Assembly (NCBI RefSeq): GCF_019334805.1
Contig: NZ_CP079822.1
Location: forward strand, 1,116,001-1,180,000
DNA from: Rothia mucilaginosa
GTDB taxonomy: Bacteria; Actinomycetota; Actinomycetes; Actinomycetales; Micrococcaceae
DNA length: 64,000 nt
Reading direction: 5' to 3'
Shown here: one piece after another, positions 47,403 through 56,378 of the stretch
How positions within the stretch are numbered: position 1 is the stretch's first letter
How the letters are laid out: each line of letters opens with the position of its first letter
Notes under the pieces: model-generated
Databases searched by the model: none
What the model saw: only the letters and a program-made list of their open reading frames with translations
What the model was told of the DNA's origin: nothing
Program-made: the position numbers and the translations under genes

Positions 47403-47708
47403 CTACTTGCTGGAGATCTTCTGATCCTCCGGGCGGATGATCTTGGTACGCATGACGGACTCGTTCAGGTTCAGAACACGATCGAGCTCAGCTGCGGTCT
47501 CGGGGGTAGAGGTGAAGTTCACCACTGCGTAGATACCCTCAGACTTCTTCTGGATCTCGTATGCCAGGCGACGACGGCCCCAGATATCGACGTTGTCGAT
47601 GGAACCACCCTCGTTGGTCACGATCTCGAGGAACTTGGACAGCGACGGCTCAACCGCACGGTCCTCAACCTCGGGGCTGAGGATAACCATCAGTTCATAT
47701 GCACGCAT
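47403..47708 (-). CDS. rpsF: 30S ribosomal protein S6
   Basis: 101 residues starting [20 protein letters not shown], with the conserved [16 protein letters not shown]. Start ATG 47708 has the strong Shine-Dalgarno AAAGGAGGGG; an in-frame upstream ATG at 47765 is rejected. It is first in the operon. The leader contains GCTATGG-aaat-CCATAGC followed by CG, which could be part of an S6:S18 autoregulatory element, though I cannot confirm the motif. Confidence 0.96.
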   Translation of the reverse strand: MRAYELMVILSPEVEDRAVEPSLSKFLEIVTNEGGSIDNVDIWGRRRLAYEIQKKSEGIYAVVNFTSTPETAAELDRVLNLNESVMRTKIIRPEDQKISSK

Positions 47709-47845
47709 GATTAAACCCCTCCTTTGGGCTAAACGGCTATGGGATTTCCATAGCAGGAGATTCATTGTGCCCTACACGTGAAACACACCGGGCGGGGAAC
47801 ACGCATAGATTTCTTAACAATACACGAGAAAAAGCAGATAGAACA

Positions 47846-47888
47846 GTACCGCACCGCGTGACCTCAACCATGCGATGCGGTACCAAAA
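47846..47888 (-). terminator. hairpin downstream of pcnA
   Basis: GGTACCGCA / TGCGGTAC inverted repeat around a 20-nt loop, 10 nt after the pcnA stop on the minus strand. The tail is only moderately T-rich. Confidence 0.6.
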
Positions 47889-47898
47889 ACCGCAGAAG

Positions 47899-49323
47899 CT
47901 ACGCCTGCTGACGCTGCTCCCACCACTGCAGCAGACGAGCCTTCGCCTCCTCCTCAGGAAGCGAACCCTCATCCAGACGCAAATTCAACAAGAACTTATA
48001 CGCCTCACCCACCACCGGGCCCGGCGCAATACCAAGAATCTGCATAATCTGACCGCCATCCAGGTCCGGACGAATCGCATCCAGCTCCTCCTGCGCAGCC
48101 AACTCAGCAATACGACGCTCCAAATCGTCATACGCCTCAGCCAGCGAGCGCGACAGACGACGATTACGAGTCGTCACATCAGAACGCGACACACGATGCA
48201 GACGCTCCAACTGATCCCCCGCATCACGCACATAACGGCGCACCGCAGAATCAGTCCAACCCGACTCGCGGTAACCATAGAACCGCATATGCAGCTCCAC
48301 CAGACGAGCCACAGCCTTAATCGTGTCATTATCAAAACGCAACGCACGCATACGCTTCTTCACCATCTTCGCGCCCACCACCTCATGGTGCAGGAACGAG
48401 ACAGAGCCGTCCTTCTCAAACTTACGAGTCTTCGGCTTACCAATATCGTGCATCAACGCCGCAAAACGCAGAATAAAATCAGGAGCCGGGCACGGACCGT
48501 CCTCGTCCGTCTCCTTCTCCATCGCCTGCTCCATCACCTTCAACGAATGCGCATACACATCCTTATGGTGATGCGCAGGATCCATCTCCATACGCAACGC
48601 AGGAAGCTCCGGCAATACATAATCCGCCAGACCCGTATCCACCAGCAGGTTCAAACCCACCCGCGGATAATCAGCCTCAATCAGCTTCACCAACTCATCA
48701 CGCACACGCTCAGCCGAAATAATCTCAATACGGCCAGCCATCTCACGCATCGCCTCGAAAACCTCCGGGGCAACCTCAAGATTAAAACGCGCAGCAAAAC
48801 GAGCCGCCCGCATCATACGCAGCGGATCCTCAGAAAAAGACTCCTCCGGCGAGCGCGGAGTACGCAAAACACCCGCACGCAAATCCTCAACGCCACCAAA
48901 CAAGTCGACAACCTCACCACTGGGCAAAGCCGCCGCCATCGCATTAATCGTGAAATCACGACGCACCAAATCGGCGCTCAAATCCGTGCCGAACTCAACC
49001 GTCGGCTTACGCGAATCCGAAACATACACCTCAGCACGGTACGTGGTCACCTCATACACCACGCCATTCTTACGCGCACTAATCGTGCCGTACTCCTTAC
49101 CGATATCCCACGTATGCTCACCCCACCCACGCAGAATCTGCTCGCTCTGCTCCGGAGTAGCATCCGTCGTCAAATCAAAATCGGTGAAATGGCCGCCGTC
49201 ATCCAGCAGATTGTCGCGGACAATACCGCCCACCAAGTACAGCTCAAAACCCGCCGCACGGTACAGTTCTCCCAGCTCGGCGGCATCCGGGTACTTCGAC
49301 ACAACATCAATAATCAGCGACAT
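47899..49323 (-). CDS. pcnA: CCA tRNA nucleotidyltransferase (with HD domain)
   Basis: 474 residues. The N-terminal nucleotidyltransferase head has LVGGIVRDNLLDD and DFDLTTDA, the catalytic Gly-Gly and Asp-x-Asp. RRDFTINAMA and the neck/body domain follow, then a C-terminal HD phosphohydrolase-like domain (LMHDIGKPKTR). It adds or repairs the 3' CCA of tRNAs. Shine-Dalgarno AAAGGA. It is divergent from the NUDIX gene, the conserved actinobacterial pcnA-mutT-murJ neighbourhood. Confidence 0.94.
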   Translation of the reverse strand: MSLIIDVVSKYPDAAELGELYRAAGFELYLVGGIVRDNLLDDGGHFTDFDLTTDATPEQSEQILRGWGEHTWDIGKEYGTISARKNGVVYEVTTYRAEVYVSDSRKPTVEFGTDLSADLVRRDFTINAMAAALPSGEVVDLFGGVEDLRAGVLRTPRSPEESFSEDPLRMMRAARFAARFNLEVAPEVFEAMREMAGRIEIISAERVRDELVKLIEADYPRVGLNLLVDTGLADYVLPELPALRMEMDPAHHHKDVYAHSLKVMEQAMEKETDEDGPCPAPDFILRFAALMHDIGKPKTRKFEKDGSVSFLHHEVVGAKMVKKRMRALRFDNDTIKAVARLVELHMRFYGYRESGWTDSAVRRYVRDAGDQLERLHRVSRSDVTTRNRRLSRSLAEAYDDLERRIAELAAQEELDAIRPDLDGGQIMQILGIAPGPVVGEAYKFLLNLRLDEGSLPEEEAKARLLQWWEQRQQA

Positions 49324-49449
49324 AATCCTTTAATCGTGCCAGAAAAACCACCCATGCGCCCACCCCACACCCACAACACCCCACCAAAGACAGCTATCTC
49401 ACCCCAAACCGAGGCACAAAAACCTCAGCCTATCGGTTAAGGTAGAACC

Positions 49450-49953
49450 ATGAGCATTCCCGTACCCCGCGCCCCCAAAACGCGCTTCACCGCGCCCGCG
49501 CGAGCGGTACCCGCCCCCGAAGAAGTCTCCGCAGGCGGACTCATCATCGACTTCGACCGACCCGAACAGTTACCCGTAGCCATCATCGCCCGCATCAACC
49601 GCAACGGACAACGCGAATGGTGCCTACCCAAAGGCCACATCGAACACGGCGAAACCACCGTCGAAGCCGCACAACGCGAAATCAGTGAAGAAACCGGAAT
49701 CACCGGCTACCCCGTAGCCTCCCTCGGCACCATCGCCTACTGGTTCACCTCCAACGGCACGCGCATCCACAAAACTGTGCACCACTACCTCTTCGCAGCA
49801 ACCGGCGGCGAACTCAGCATCGACAACGACCCCGACCACGAAGCAATCGATGTCGCCTGGGTCCCCCTCGAAGAGCTCCCCACCCGCCTCTCATTCGCCA
49901 ACGAGCAACACATAGCCCGTAGCGCGCGCGAATACATCACCACCCAGCTCTAA
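49450..49953 (+). CDS. NUDIX hydrolase (MutT4-like)
   Basis: 167 residues with a full NUDIX box, GHIEHGETTVEAAQREISEETGI, spread over about 60-82 (pattern GX5EX7REUXEEXGU). It hydrolyses a nucleoside-diphosphate derivative; the substrate is unknown. It is divergent from pcnA and 65 nt upstream of murJ, as in mycobacteria (mutT4). No Shine-Dalgarno is visible. TAAGGT (49438-49443) lies 6 nt before the ATG, so a leaderless mRNA is likely. Strongly C-ending codons. Confidence 0.88.
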   Translation: MSIPVPRAPKTRFTAPARAVPAPEEVSAGGLIIDFDRPEQLPVAIIARINRNGQREWCLPKGHIEHGETTVEAAQREISEETGITGYPVASLGTIAYWFTSNGTRIHKTVHHYLFAATGGELSIDNDPDHEAIDVAWVPLEELPTRLSFANEQHIARSAREYITTQL

Positions 49954-50018
49954 ACACCCACCAAAGAGCCCCCAAAACTAAAAGAAGCAATCACCCGCCG
50001 ACACAGGAGAAGACCTAC

Positions 50019-51683
50019 GTGGCACGTAACGACGCCCGCTCAAGCGCAATCATGGCAGCAGGCACCCTCGTCTCGCGCATCCTCGGATTCGTCAAGACCA
50101 TCCTGCTCACCGTAGCCATCGGCTCACTCTCAACCGTCGGCGACGTCTTCGAAACCGCCAATACCCTACCCAACCTCATCTACGTCCTCGTAGCAGGCGG
50201 CGTATTCAACGCAGTCCTCGTACCGCAAATCATCAAGGCAGCCAAAGCACAAGACGGCGGCGCACGATACATCTCCAAACTCGTCACCCTCACCGTCACC
50301 GCAATCGGCCTCATCACCCTCATAACCGTCGCCTGCGCCTGGCCCATCATCAGCATCATGGGCTCAGGATGGAGCCCCGAACAACGACAGCTCGGCTTCA
50401 TCTTCTCCCTCTGGTGCCTACCCCAAATCTTCTTCTACGGCCTCTACACCGTCATCGGACAGGTCCTCAACGCCAAAGACGCATTCGGCGCCTACATGTG
50501 GTCGCCCGTACTCAACAACGTCATCACCATCCTGTCGCTGATCCTGTTCATCTTCCTCTTCGGCGCACAAACCCCCAACCCCAACCCGATTCACACCGTA
50601 GACAACTGGACCAACGCACAGACCCTCGTGCTCGCAGGCTCCTCCACCTTCGGCGTCATCATGCAGGCGCTCGTCCTGTTCATCCCCCTACGCAAGCTCG
50701 GCCTGCGCCTCAAGCCCGACTTCGCGTGGCGAGGCATCGGCCTGCGCGCAGCTTCCAAGCTCGCCGCCTGGACCCTCGCCTCCGGCATCATCTCCAACCT
50801 CGCATTCCTCTACATGACCAAGGTCGCCGCAGGCATCGTCGGTCAGCGCGAACACTACGCCGCCCTCGGCATCCAAATCCCCGGCCTGCAGGCACTCAAC
50901 TACGCCTCCATGCTGTACATGCTCCCACACGGCGTCATCGGCATCTCCATCGCCACCGTGCTCTTCAACCGCATGAGCGCCTCCGCCATCGCCGACGACA
51001 GCGACAGCGTCATCTACGCGCTCTCCCACGGCCTGCGCAACGCAGCCGTAGCCACCGTCTTCTGCATGGTCGCACTCATGGTACTCGCAGGCCCCGTCGC
51101 TGTACTCTTCAGCGGCGGCGACCCCATCGCAGCAACCATCATCGCCAAGCTCATCGTCATCACCGCGCTCGGCACCCCCACCCTCACCATCAACTACCTC
51201 TACAGCCGCGTGCTCTACGCCCGCGAAGACGCACGCACCCCCTTCCGCATCCAGGTGTACTCCGCCATCATCATGGTCATCATGAGCTTCGCAGCATCCC
51301 TGCTCGACGCACAGTACACCGTGTACATGCTCGCCTTCATCTACCCGGTGCACAACATCCTAATCATGTTCATCAGCCACCACATGGTCCGCCGCCGCCT
51401 CGGCTACTACGGCCAGCGCGGCATCGTCAGCACCTACGCCCGCACCACCCTCGCATCCCTCTTCGCCGGCGGAATCGCAGCCATCGCGCTCTGGCTGCTC
51501 GGCGGCTACCAGCTCGACGGATTCGCCTGGGCCTCCAAGCTCACCGCAATCATCACCCTCGCCGTATGCGGCACCGTCATGGGCCTGGCATACCTCGCCG
51601 GTATACAAATCTTCCGCGTCAAGGAAGCCAACGCACTACTGGCGCCCCTCACCTCCAAACTTGAGCGTTTTGCCCGCCGCTAA
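50019..51683 (+). CDS. murJ: lipid II flippase MurJ (MviN)
   Basis: 554-residue MATE/MOP-superfamily membrane protein with about 14 helices. SSAIMAAGTLVSRILGFVKTILL at the N-terminus and FEFTANTLPNLIYVLVAGGVFNAVLVP-like early motifs are diagnostic. It flips lipid II for peptidoglycan synthesis. The start is GTG 50019 with AGGAGAAG upstream. In M. tuberculosis MurJ is fused to a pseudokinase and extracellular domain (Rv3910). Here that part is a separate, shorter gene 172 nt downstream. Confidence 0.94.
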   Translation: MARNDARSSAIMAAGTLVSRILGFVKTILLTVAIGSLSTVGDVFETANTLPNLIYVLVAGGVFNAVLVPQIIKAAKAQDGGARYISKLVTLTVTAIGLITLITVACAWPIISIMGSGWSPEQRQLGFIFSLWCLPQIFFYGLYTVIGQVLNAKDAFGAYMWSPVLNNVITILSLILFIFLFGAQTPNPNPIHTVDNWTNAQTLVLAGSSTFGVIMQALVLFIPLRKLGLRLKPDFAWRGIGLRAASKLAAWTLASGIISNLAFLYMTKVAAGIVGQREHYAALGIQIPGLQALNYASMLYMLPHGVIGISIATVLFNRMSASAIADDSDSVIYALSHGLRNAAVATVFCMVALMVLAGPVAVLFSGGDPIAATIIAKLIVITALGTPTLTINYLYSRVLYAREDARTPFRIQVYSAIIMVIMSFAASLLDAQYTVYMLAFIYPVHNILIMFISHHMVRRRLGYYGQRGIVSTYARTTLASLFAGGIAAIALWLLGGYQLDGFAWASKLTAIITLAVCGTVMGLAYLAGIQIFRVKEANALLAPLTSKLERFARR

Positions 51684-51855
51684 AGCAGCACACAACGCCC
51701 AACCCGGGTAGCTGCCCGTGCACCCACCTCACCCCACGCCGGGGCCCGCAGAGGACACAGGCAACCACCCGGACGCCACAAACTATCACTCAGCCCCAGC
51801 ATCCTTCAATGCCGGGTAGAATCTAATAGTCAGGGCCCGCCACACGGCAGGCACT

Positions 51856-53070
51856 ATGAAACCACCTCGGGAGAACACGTTGTCGCAACAGATTCCGGTC
51901 GGATCGGTCCTCGGAGGCCGCTACGAGATCACCGCACACATCATCATTACGGCAGAATCCGACATGGTGCTTGAAGGCACCGACCAGATTCTCAACCGTA
52001 AGGTCTCGGTCGTCGTCGCATCGCCCAGCCGCAGCGCACTGCTGGAAGCAAACTCCCGCGCGCTCGCAACCAACGCACGCGGCAACATCCAGATTCTCGA
52101 CCTGGGCATCACCCCCGAAGGTAGCCGCTACCTCGTCACCTCCCACACCCGCCCCGACACCCTGCTGGACACCCTGCTGGTCGAAAACCACGCACTCTCC
52201 AACGCAGAAGACGCGCTGGGCACCGAAATCTTCGGCGACTCCGAAAGCGGCAGCTCCCCCAACACCTACGAGAAGGTCTCTGCTTCCAGCGCCAACCAGG
52301 AGAGCATCACCGCTGCCAAGAACTGGAACGCATCCGACAGCGCAGCCGTCACCGCGTACTCCGAACCCACCAGCATCTACGAGGATGACGAAGACGAAGA
52401 AGACGGCAGCCGCGGCACCTGGGCCGTCGCCCTGGCAGCAGTCCTGCTGCTCGTCATCGTCGCAGGCGGTATCCTCACCTCCCTGGGCGCAATCGGCTCC
52501 AACCAGGCAGCCGCACCGCACACCCCCAAGTCCTCTATGTCCGCCTCCGAATCGGCTGCGGCAAACGCCAGCGCATCGGCATCCCCGACCGCTAAGGCAT
52601 CGAACGCACCGGCGAAGATCGCGTCCGTGGCTCGCTTCGTGCCCTCGAACCCCACGTTCATGAACGACATGGACACCCTCATCCCGAACCTGACCGACGG
52701 TAACGCCAACACCGCATGGATCAGCTACGGCTTCGGCACCGCCAACTACGCCGGCACCATCAAGGAATTCGGCCTGGCACTGAAGTTGCAGACCCCCACC
52801 GTCGTCTCCAAGCTGACCATCCAGCAGAACACCGGCACCGGCGGCTCCTTCACCGTCTACACCAACAGCTCTGCATCCCTGGACGGTGCGGTTGAGGTCG
52901 GCAAGGGCACCTTCGAAGGCAAGGATGCAGTCGTCACCCTGGACACCTCCAAGCAGAGCGCGGAAAAGGGTGCCTACGTGATCATCGTGGTCAACGAGCT
53001 GCCCCGCCTCTCCCTGCCGATTGGAACGTGGAATTACGGTCTGCGCATCAACGAAATCAAGGTGGACTAA
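51856..53070 (+). CDS. reduced pseudokinase membrane protein with discoidin-like extracellular domain
   Basis: 404 residues. The N-terminal region resembles only a kinase N-lobe (about 15-85: GSVLGGRYEITAHIIITAES, VSVVVASP, ITPEGSRYLVT). There is no HRD, no DFG and no C-lobe. An acidic linker (YEDDEDEEDGSRG), one helix (about 193-215), a Ser/Ala-rich stalk and a C-terminal beta-rich domain (about 255-404; NLTDGNANTAWIS, resembling F5/8-C) follow. It probably corresponds to the cytosolic/extracellular part fused to MurJ in mycobacteria, which binds FhaA. TTG 51880 (with GGGAG) is an alternative start. Confidence 0.7.
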   Translation: MKPPRENTLSQQIPVGSVLGGRYEITAHIIITAESDMVLEGTDQILNRKVSVVVASPSRSALLEANSRALATNARGNIQILDLGITPEGSRYLVTSHTRPDTLLDTLLVENHALSNAEDALGTEIFGDSESGSSPNTYEKVSASSANQESITAAKNWNASDSAAVTAYSEPTSIYEDDEDEEDGSRGTWAVALAAVLLLVIVAGGILTSLGAIGSNQAAAPHTPKSSMSASESAAANASASASPTAKASNAPAKIASVARFVPSNPTFMNDMDTLIPNLTDGNANTAWISYGFGTANYAGTIKEFGLALKLQTPTVVSKLTIQQNTGTGGSFTVYTNSSASLDGAVEVGKGTFEGKDAVVTLDTSKQSAEKGAYVIIVVNELPRLSLPIGTWNYGLRINEIKVD

Positions 53071-53115
53071 TCAACCCATAACGCGACGCCGACAGTGCGC
53101 TCACGCCCCAGACAC

Positions 53116-53163
53116 AAGGGCGGGGCTTCTGAACTCAACAGTTCGGAAGCCCCGCCCTTTTTG
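53116..53163 (+). terminator. terminator after the pseudokinase gene
   Basis: 14-bp stem AAGGGCGGGGCTTC with its complement, plus an inner GAAC/GTTC, followed by TTTTT. Confidence 0.9.
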
Positions 53164-53248
53164 ATGTCTATTTATGACTCTTTATGGCAGGGTGGCTACT
53201 CAAAGATTCACAGTGCGCGGAGTATCTGGATAAGGGTCCCCCAAAAAT

Positions 53249-53276
53249 GGAATAATCGAGGATAAAGCCCTGTTAT
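53249..53276 (+). promoter_or_regulatory. SigR/SigH-type ECF promoter of trxB-trxA
   Basis: GGAAT (53249-53253), 18-nt spacer, GTTAT (53272-53276). This matches the GGAAT-N18/19-GTT consensus of the thiol-stress sigma factors SigR (Streptomyces) and SigH (mycobacteria), which drive trxBA there. It lies 41 nt before trxB. Confidence 0.65.
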
Positions 53277-53316
53277 AGGGGCAGAACGAAAGACCTACAA
53301 CGGAAAGATATATCTG

Positions 53317-54351
53317 ATGACTGAGAATCTGGGAGGCCTCTTCGGAGGCTCCGCCCTGGGCAATCTGAACCTCGCTTCCGCACCCGCCACCAAGGCGGCA
53401 CCGGCAGCCGAGGTTGAGGCCGACGCAACCGTCCACAACGTCATTATTGTGGGCTCCGGCCCCGCTGGTTACACCGCGGCAATCTACGCGGCACGCGCCG
53501 AGTTGAAGCCTGTCCTCTTCGCCAGCTCCCTGGCGCCCGGCGGCTCCCTCATGAACACCACCGAGGTCGAGAACTTCCCCGGATTCATTCAGGGCATCCA
53601 GGGCCCCGAGCTGATGGAGAACATCGGTCAGCAGGCTGAGCGTTTCGGCACTGACATCCGCTACCAGGACGTAGAGAAGGTTGAACTCACCGGCGACGTG
53701 AAGAAGGTCTACACCGCTGACGGCGCCGTTCACCTGGCAAAGACCGTCATCATGACCACCGGTTCTCAGGTCCGTAAGCTCAACATCGAGGGCGAAGACC
53801 GACTCTCCGGTTACGGCGTCTCCTGGTGCGCAACCTGCGATGGCTTCTTCTTCAAGGACAAGGAAATCGCAGTGGTCGGCGGTGGCGACTCCGCGCTGGA
53901 GGAGGCACTGTTCCTGACGACCTTCGCATCCAAGGTGTACCTGGTGCACCGCCGCGATTCTTTCCGTGCTTCGGAAATCATGCAGACCCGCGTGTTCAAC
54001 AACCCGAAGATTGAGGTTGTCTGGGACTCGGCTGTCACCGCCGTTCACGGCGAGAGCAACCTCGAGTCGATCACCCTGACCAACACCAAGGACGGTTCTG
54101 AGCGCCAGCTGGCTGTTCAGGGTCTGTTCATCGCTATTGGCTCCGATCCTCGCGTGGAACTGGTACGTGACCAGCTGGAGATTACCGAGAACCACACCAT
54201 CGCGGTTCAGGGTCGTTCTTCGAAGACTTCCGTTCCCGGCGTTTTTGCTGCCGGTGACGTGATTGACCCGACCTACCGCCAGGCAATTATTGCTGCCGGT
54301 TCCGGTGCTGTTGCCGCTCTGGACGCGCAGCACTACCTCGAAAACCTCTAA
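53317..54351 (+). CDS. trxB: thioredoxin reductase
   Basis: 344-residue NADPH-dependent flavoprotein reducing thioredoxin. FAD-binding GSGPAGYTAAIYAARA (about 47-62), redox disulfide CATC in WCATCDGFFF, NADPH motif VVGGGDSALEEA, and C-terminal FAD motif GVFAAGDVIDPTYRQ. It carries an N-terminal Ala/Pro-rich extension of about 40 residues compared with short homologues. Shine-Dalgarno GGAAAG. A SigR-like promoter is upstream, and trxA follows 53 nt downstream. Confidence 0.96.
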   Translation: MTENLGGLFGGSALGNLNLASAPATKAAPAAEVEADATVHNVIIVGSGPAGYTAAIYAARAELKPVLFASSLAPGGSLMNTTEVENFPGFIQGIQGPELMENIGQQAERFGTDIRYQDVEKVELTGDVKKVYTADGAVHLAKTVIMTTGSQVRKLNIEGEDRLSGYGVSWCATCDGFFFKDKEIAVVGGGDSALEEALFLTTFASKVYLVHRRDSFRASEIMQTRVFNNPKIEVVWDSAVTAVHGESNLESITLTNTKDGSERQLAVQGLFIAIGSDPRVELVRDQLEITENHTIAVQGRSSKTSVPGVFAAGDVIDPTYRQAIIAAGSGAVAALDAQHYLENL

Positions 54352-54404
54352 ACTATTCGTATTACTCGCTGGGGAATCCACCCCGTGTCAGAAAGGAGCA
54401 CTCC

Positions 54405-54731
54405 ATGAGCAGTGCACAGCAGGCAACTGATGCCACTTTTGACGAACTGGTTCTGAAGAACGACAAGCCCGTTATCGTGGACTTCTGGGCTGAATGGTGC
54501 GGCCCCTGCCGCATGGTTGGCCCCGTGATTGACGAGATCGCTGGCGAGTACGCCGGTCAGGTCGACGTGGTCAAGGTGGATGTTGAGGCGAATGGCGATA
54601 CCGCTATGAAGTACGGCATTACCTCTATTCCCGCCATCTACCTTTTCAAGGGTGGCGAGGTCGTCAAGAAGACCGTAGGCGCTAAGACGAAGCCCGCTCT
54701 GCTGGCTGAGTTCTCCGAGCACCTGGGCTAA
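54405..54731 (+). CDS. trxA: thioredoxin
   Basis: 108 residues with active site WCGPC in DFWAEWCGPCRM and the cis-proline motif TSIPAIYLF. It is a general disulfide reductant recycled by TrxB. Shine-Dalgarno AAAGGAG. It is co-transcribed with trxB. In mycobacteria sigM precedes the pair and cwlM follows; neither is present here. The terminator that follows contains a parS site. Confidence 0.96.
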   Translation: MSSAQQATDATFDELVLKNDKPVIVDFWAEWCGPCRMVGPVIDEIAGEYAGQVDVVKVDVEANGDTAMKYGITSIPAIYLFKGGEVVKKTVGAKTKPALLAEFSEHLG

Positions 54732-54750
54732 TCTTTCGAGAAGCTAAAGA

Positions 54751-54796
54751 AAAACCCTCGGTGATGTTTCACGTGAAACATCACCGAGGGTTTTTT
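54751..54796. terminator. bidirectional terminator built on a parS site
   Basis: A 44-nt perfect palindrome (54751-54772 with 54773-54794) whose centre is parS and whose arms are AAAACCCTCGG and CCGAGGGTTTT, followed by TTTTTT. It lies between convergent trxA and parB. As RNA it forms a T-tailed hairpin; as DNA its centre is a ParB site. Confidence 0.88.
54765..54780. other. parS: parS site (perfect), inside the trxA/parB terminator
   Basis: TGTTTCACGTGAAACA forms the centre of the terminator palindrome. Confidence 0.95.
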
Positions 54797-54843
54797 GTAT
54801 ATACAACTGATTTCAGTTGCTAAATATTGTTTTACGCGAAAAT

Positions 54844-56142
54844 TTAGCCCGAGAAATCAGAATCCAAAACGCGGATGATACGGTTCAGATCCTCAACATT
54901 CGCAAATTCGATGGTCATCTTACCCTTGCGAGCACCCAGCGAAATCTTCACCGAAGTATCGAGCTTGTCAGCAAAAGCCTCCGCAATATAATCCAGGCGC
55001 TCACGGTGCTTCTGAGGCTGAGGAGTCTTGCGCTCCTTCACCTCCGCAGCGCCGGATGCGTGGTTCACCAACTCCTCGGTCGCACGAACCGACAGGCCCT
55101 CATTCACAATCTTCTGTGCGAGAGTCTCAATCTGAGCCTGGTCCGTCAGAGCCAGCAGGGCACGAGCGTGACCAGCGGAGAGAATACCCGCCGCAACGCG
55201 ACGCTGCACCAGAGCCGGCAACTTCAGCAGACGAATCGTATTCGAAATCTGGGGGCGAGAACGACCAATGCGCTTAGCCAACTGCTCCTGAGTAGTATCG
55301 AACTCCTCCATGAGCTGCTGGTACGCCGCCGCCTCTTCAATGGGGTTCAGCTGACTGCGGTGCAGGTTCTCCAGCAGGGCATCACGGAGAAGATCGCCAT
55401 CTTCGGTCTCACGAATAATCGCCGGGATGGTGCTCAGGCCAGCCGCCTGGGTTGCACGCCAGCGGCGCTCACCCATGACCAGTTCATACTTTTCGGCGCC
55501 GTTTTCGCGCGAGGGACGCACGACGATCGGCTGCAGAACGCCAATCTCACGTACCGAGTGGATGAGCTCTTCCATGTCCTGCTCATCAAAGTCGGTTCGG
55601 GGCTGCTTGCGGTTCGGGTGGATATCGCGAACGTTCAGCTCAGCAAACTGGGCGCCGGGAACCGGAACCAGGCCACCCTGCTCTTCGGAAGCGGACTGCG
55701 GGGTGGAGACATCTTCACCAAAGAAGAAGTCCACCGGGCGGCGAGTCAGGGTGGTATTGCGCAGTGCCGCACCCATGTCCACGCGGGATTTCTTCTTCGA
55801 TGTTTCACGTGAAACATCCTGCGAGGGGGTGGAAGCTTCGACCTTCTCCTCTACCTTCTGAGCTTCAACAGGCTTTTCCTGAGCGGGTGCAGCTTCAGCA
55901 GGCTTAGCTTCTACAGACTCAGCTTTAGCGCTCTTGCGCTGCTTCTCCGGCTTAGCCTCGTGAGCCATTTCAAAGAGACCGTCAGTCATCGGCTCTTCAA
56001 TCGGAGTAGACACCTTCTTGGGTGCAGTCTTTACTGCAGCAGTCTTTTCGACTGCCTTCGCCTCAGCATTACCAGAATTCTTCGTACTCTGAGGGATCAG
56101 TGCCCCCAGGCCACGACCCAAGCCGCGTCGCTTTTCAGCCAT
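54844..56142 (-). CDS. parB: chromosome-partitioning protein ParB
   Basis: 432-residue CTP-dependent DNA clamp loading at parS. The N-terminal MAEKRRGLGRGLGALIP is followed by a long Ala/Glu/Lys-rich linker (about 20-145). The ParB/Srx CTPase domain (about 165-255) has HPNRKQPRTDF and VMGERRWRA. The parS-binding helix-turn-helix (about 285-310; EQLAKRIGRSRPQISN) and a C-terminal dimerisation domain follow. A perfect parS lies within its own gene (55801-55816). It is downstream of parA but separated by a hairpin. Confidence 0.96.
   Translation of the reverse strand: MAEKRRGLGRGLGALIPQSTKNSGNAEAKAVEKTAAVKTAPKKVSTPIEEPMTDGLFEMAHEAKPEKQRKSAKAESVEAKPAEAAPAQEKPVEAQKVEEKVEASTPSQDVSRETSKKKSRVDMGAALRNTTLTRRPVDFFFGEDVSTPQSASEEQGGLVPVPGAQFAELNVRDIHPNRKQPRTDFDEQDMEELIHSVREIGVLQPIVVRPSRENGAEKYELVMGERRWRATQAAGLSTIPAIIRETEDGDLLRDALLENLHRSQLNPIEEAAAYQQLMEEFDTTQEQLAKRIGRSRPQISNTIRLLKLPALVQRRVAAGILSAGHARALLALTDQAQIETLAQKIVNEGLSVRATEELVNHASGAAEVKERKTPQPQKHRERLDYIAEAFADKLDTSVKISLGARKGKMTIEFANVEDLNRIIRVLDSDFSG
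55801..55816. other. parS: parS site (perfect) within parB
   Basis: TGTTTCACGTGAAACA in coding sequence, translating to part of the linker (VSRET). Confidence 0.95.
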
Positions 56143-56316
56143 CGTTACTCCTTAGGACTCCCGGACGAGCCCGCTCATTTTTTCTTCTTTATCTAGTGTA
56201 AACGAAATAAGCACTCGAAAGCAGGAGTAAAAACCGCACGGCACATCATCCGAATTATTCCTGATAATTAATTCACTAAGGATGTTTTCTTAGGTTTCAC
56301 TCAGAAAATACCGCAT

Positions 56317-56366
56317 GAAATGAGCCCTTTTGAATCATCAATAGACAATCCAAAAGGGCTCATTTC
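56317..56366 (-). terminator. hairpin between parA and parB
   Basis: 16-bp inverted repeat GAAATGAGCCCTTTTG (56317-56332) with CAAAAGGGCTCATTTC (56351-56366), just after the parA stop codon. parB may therefore have its own promoter in 56143-56310. Confidence 0.75.
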
Positions 56367-56378
56367 AAAAGATTTAGA

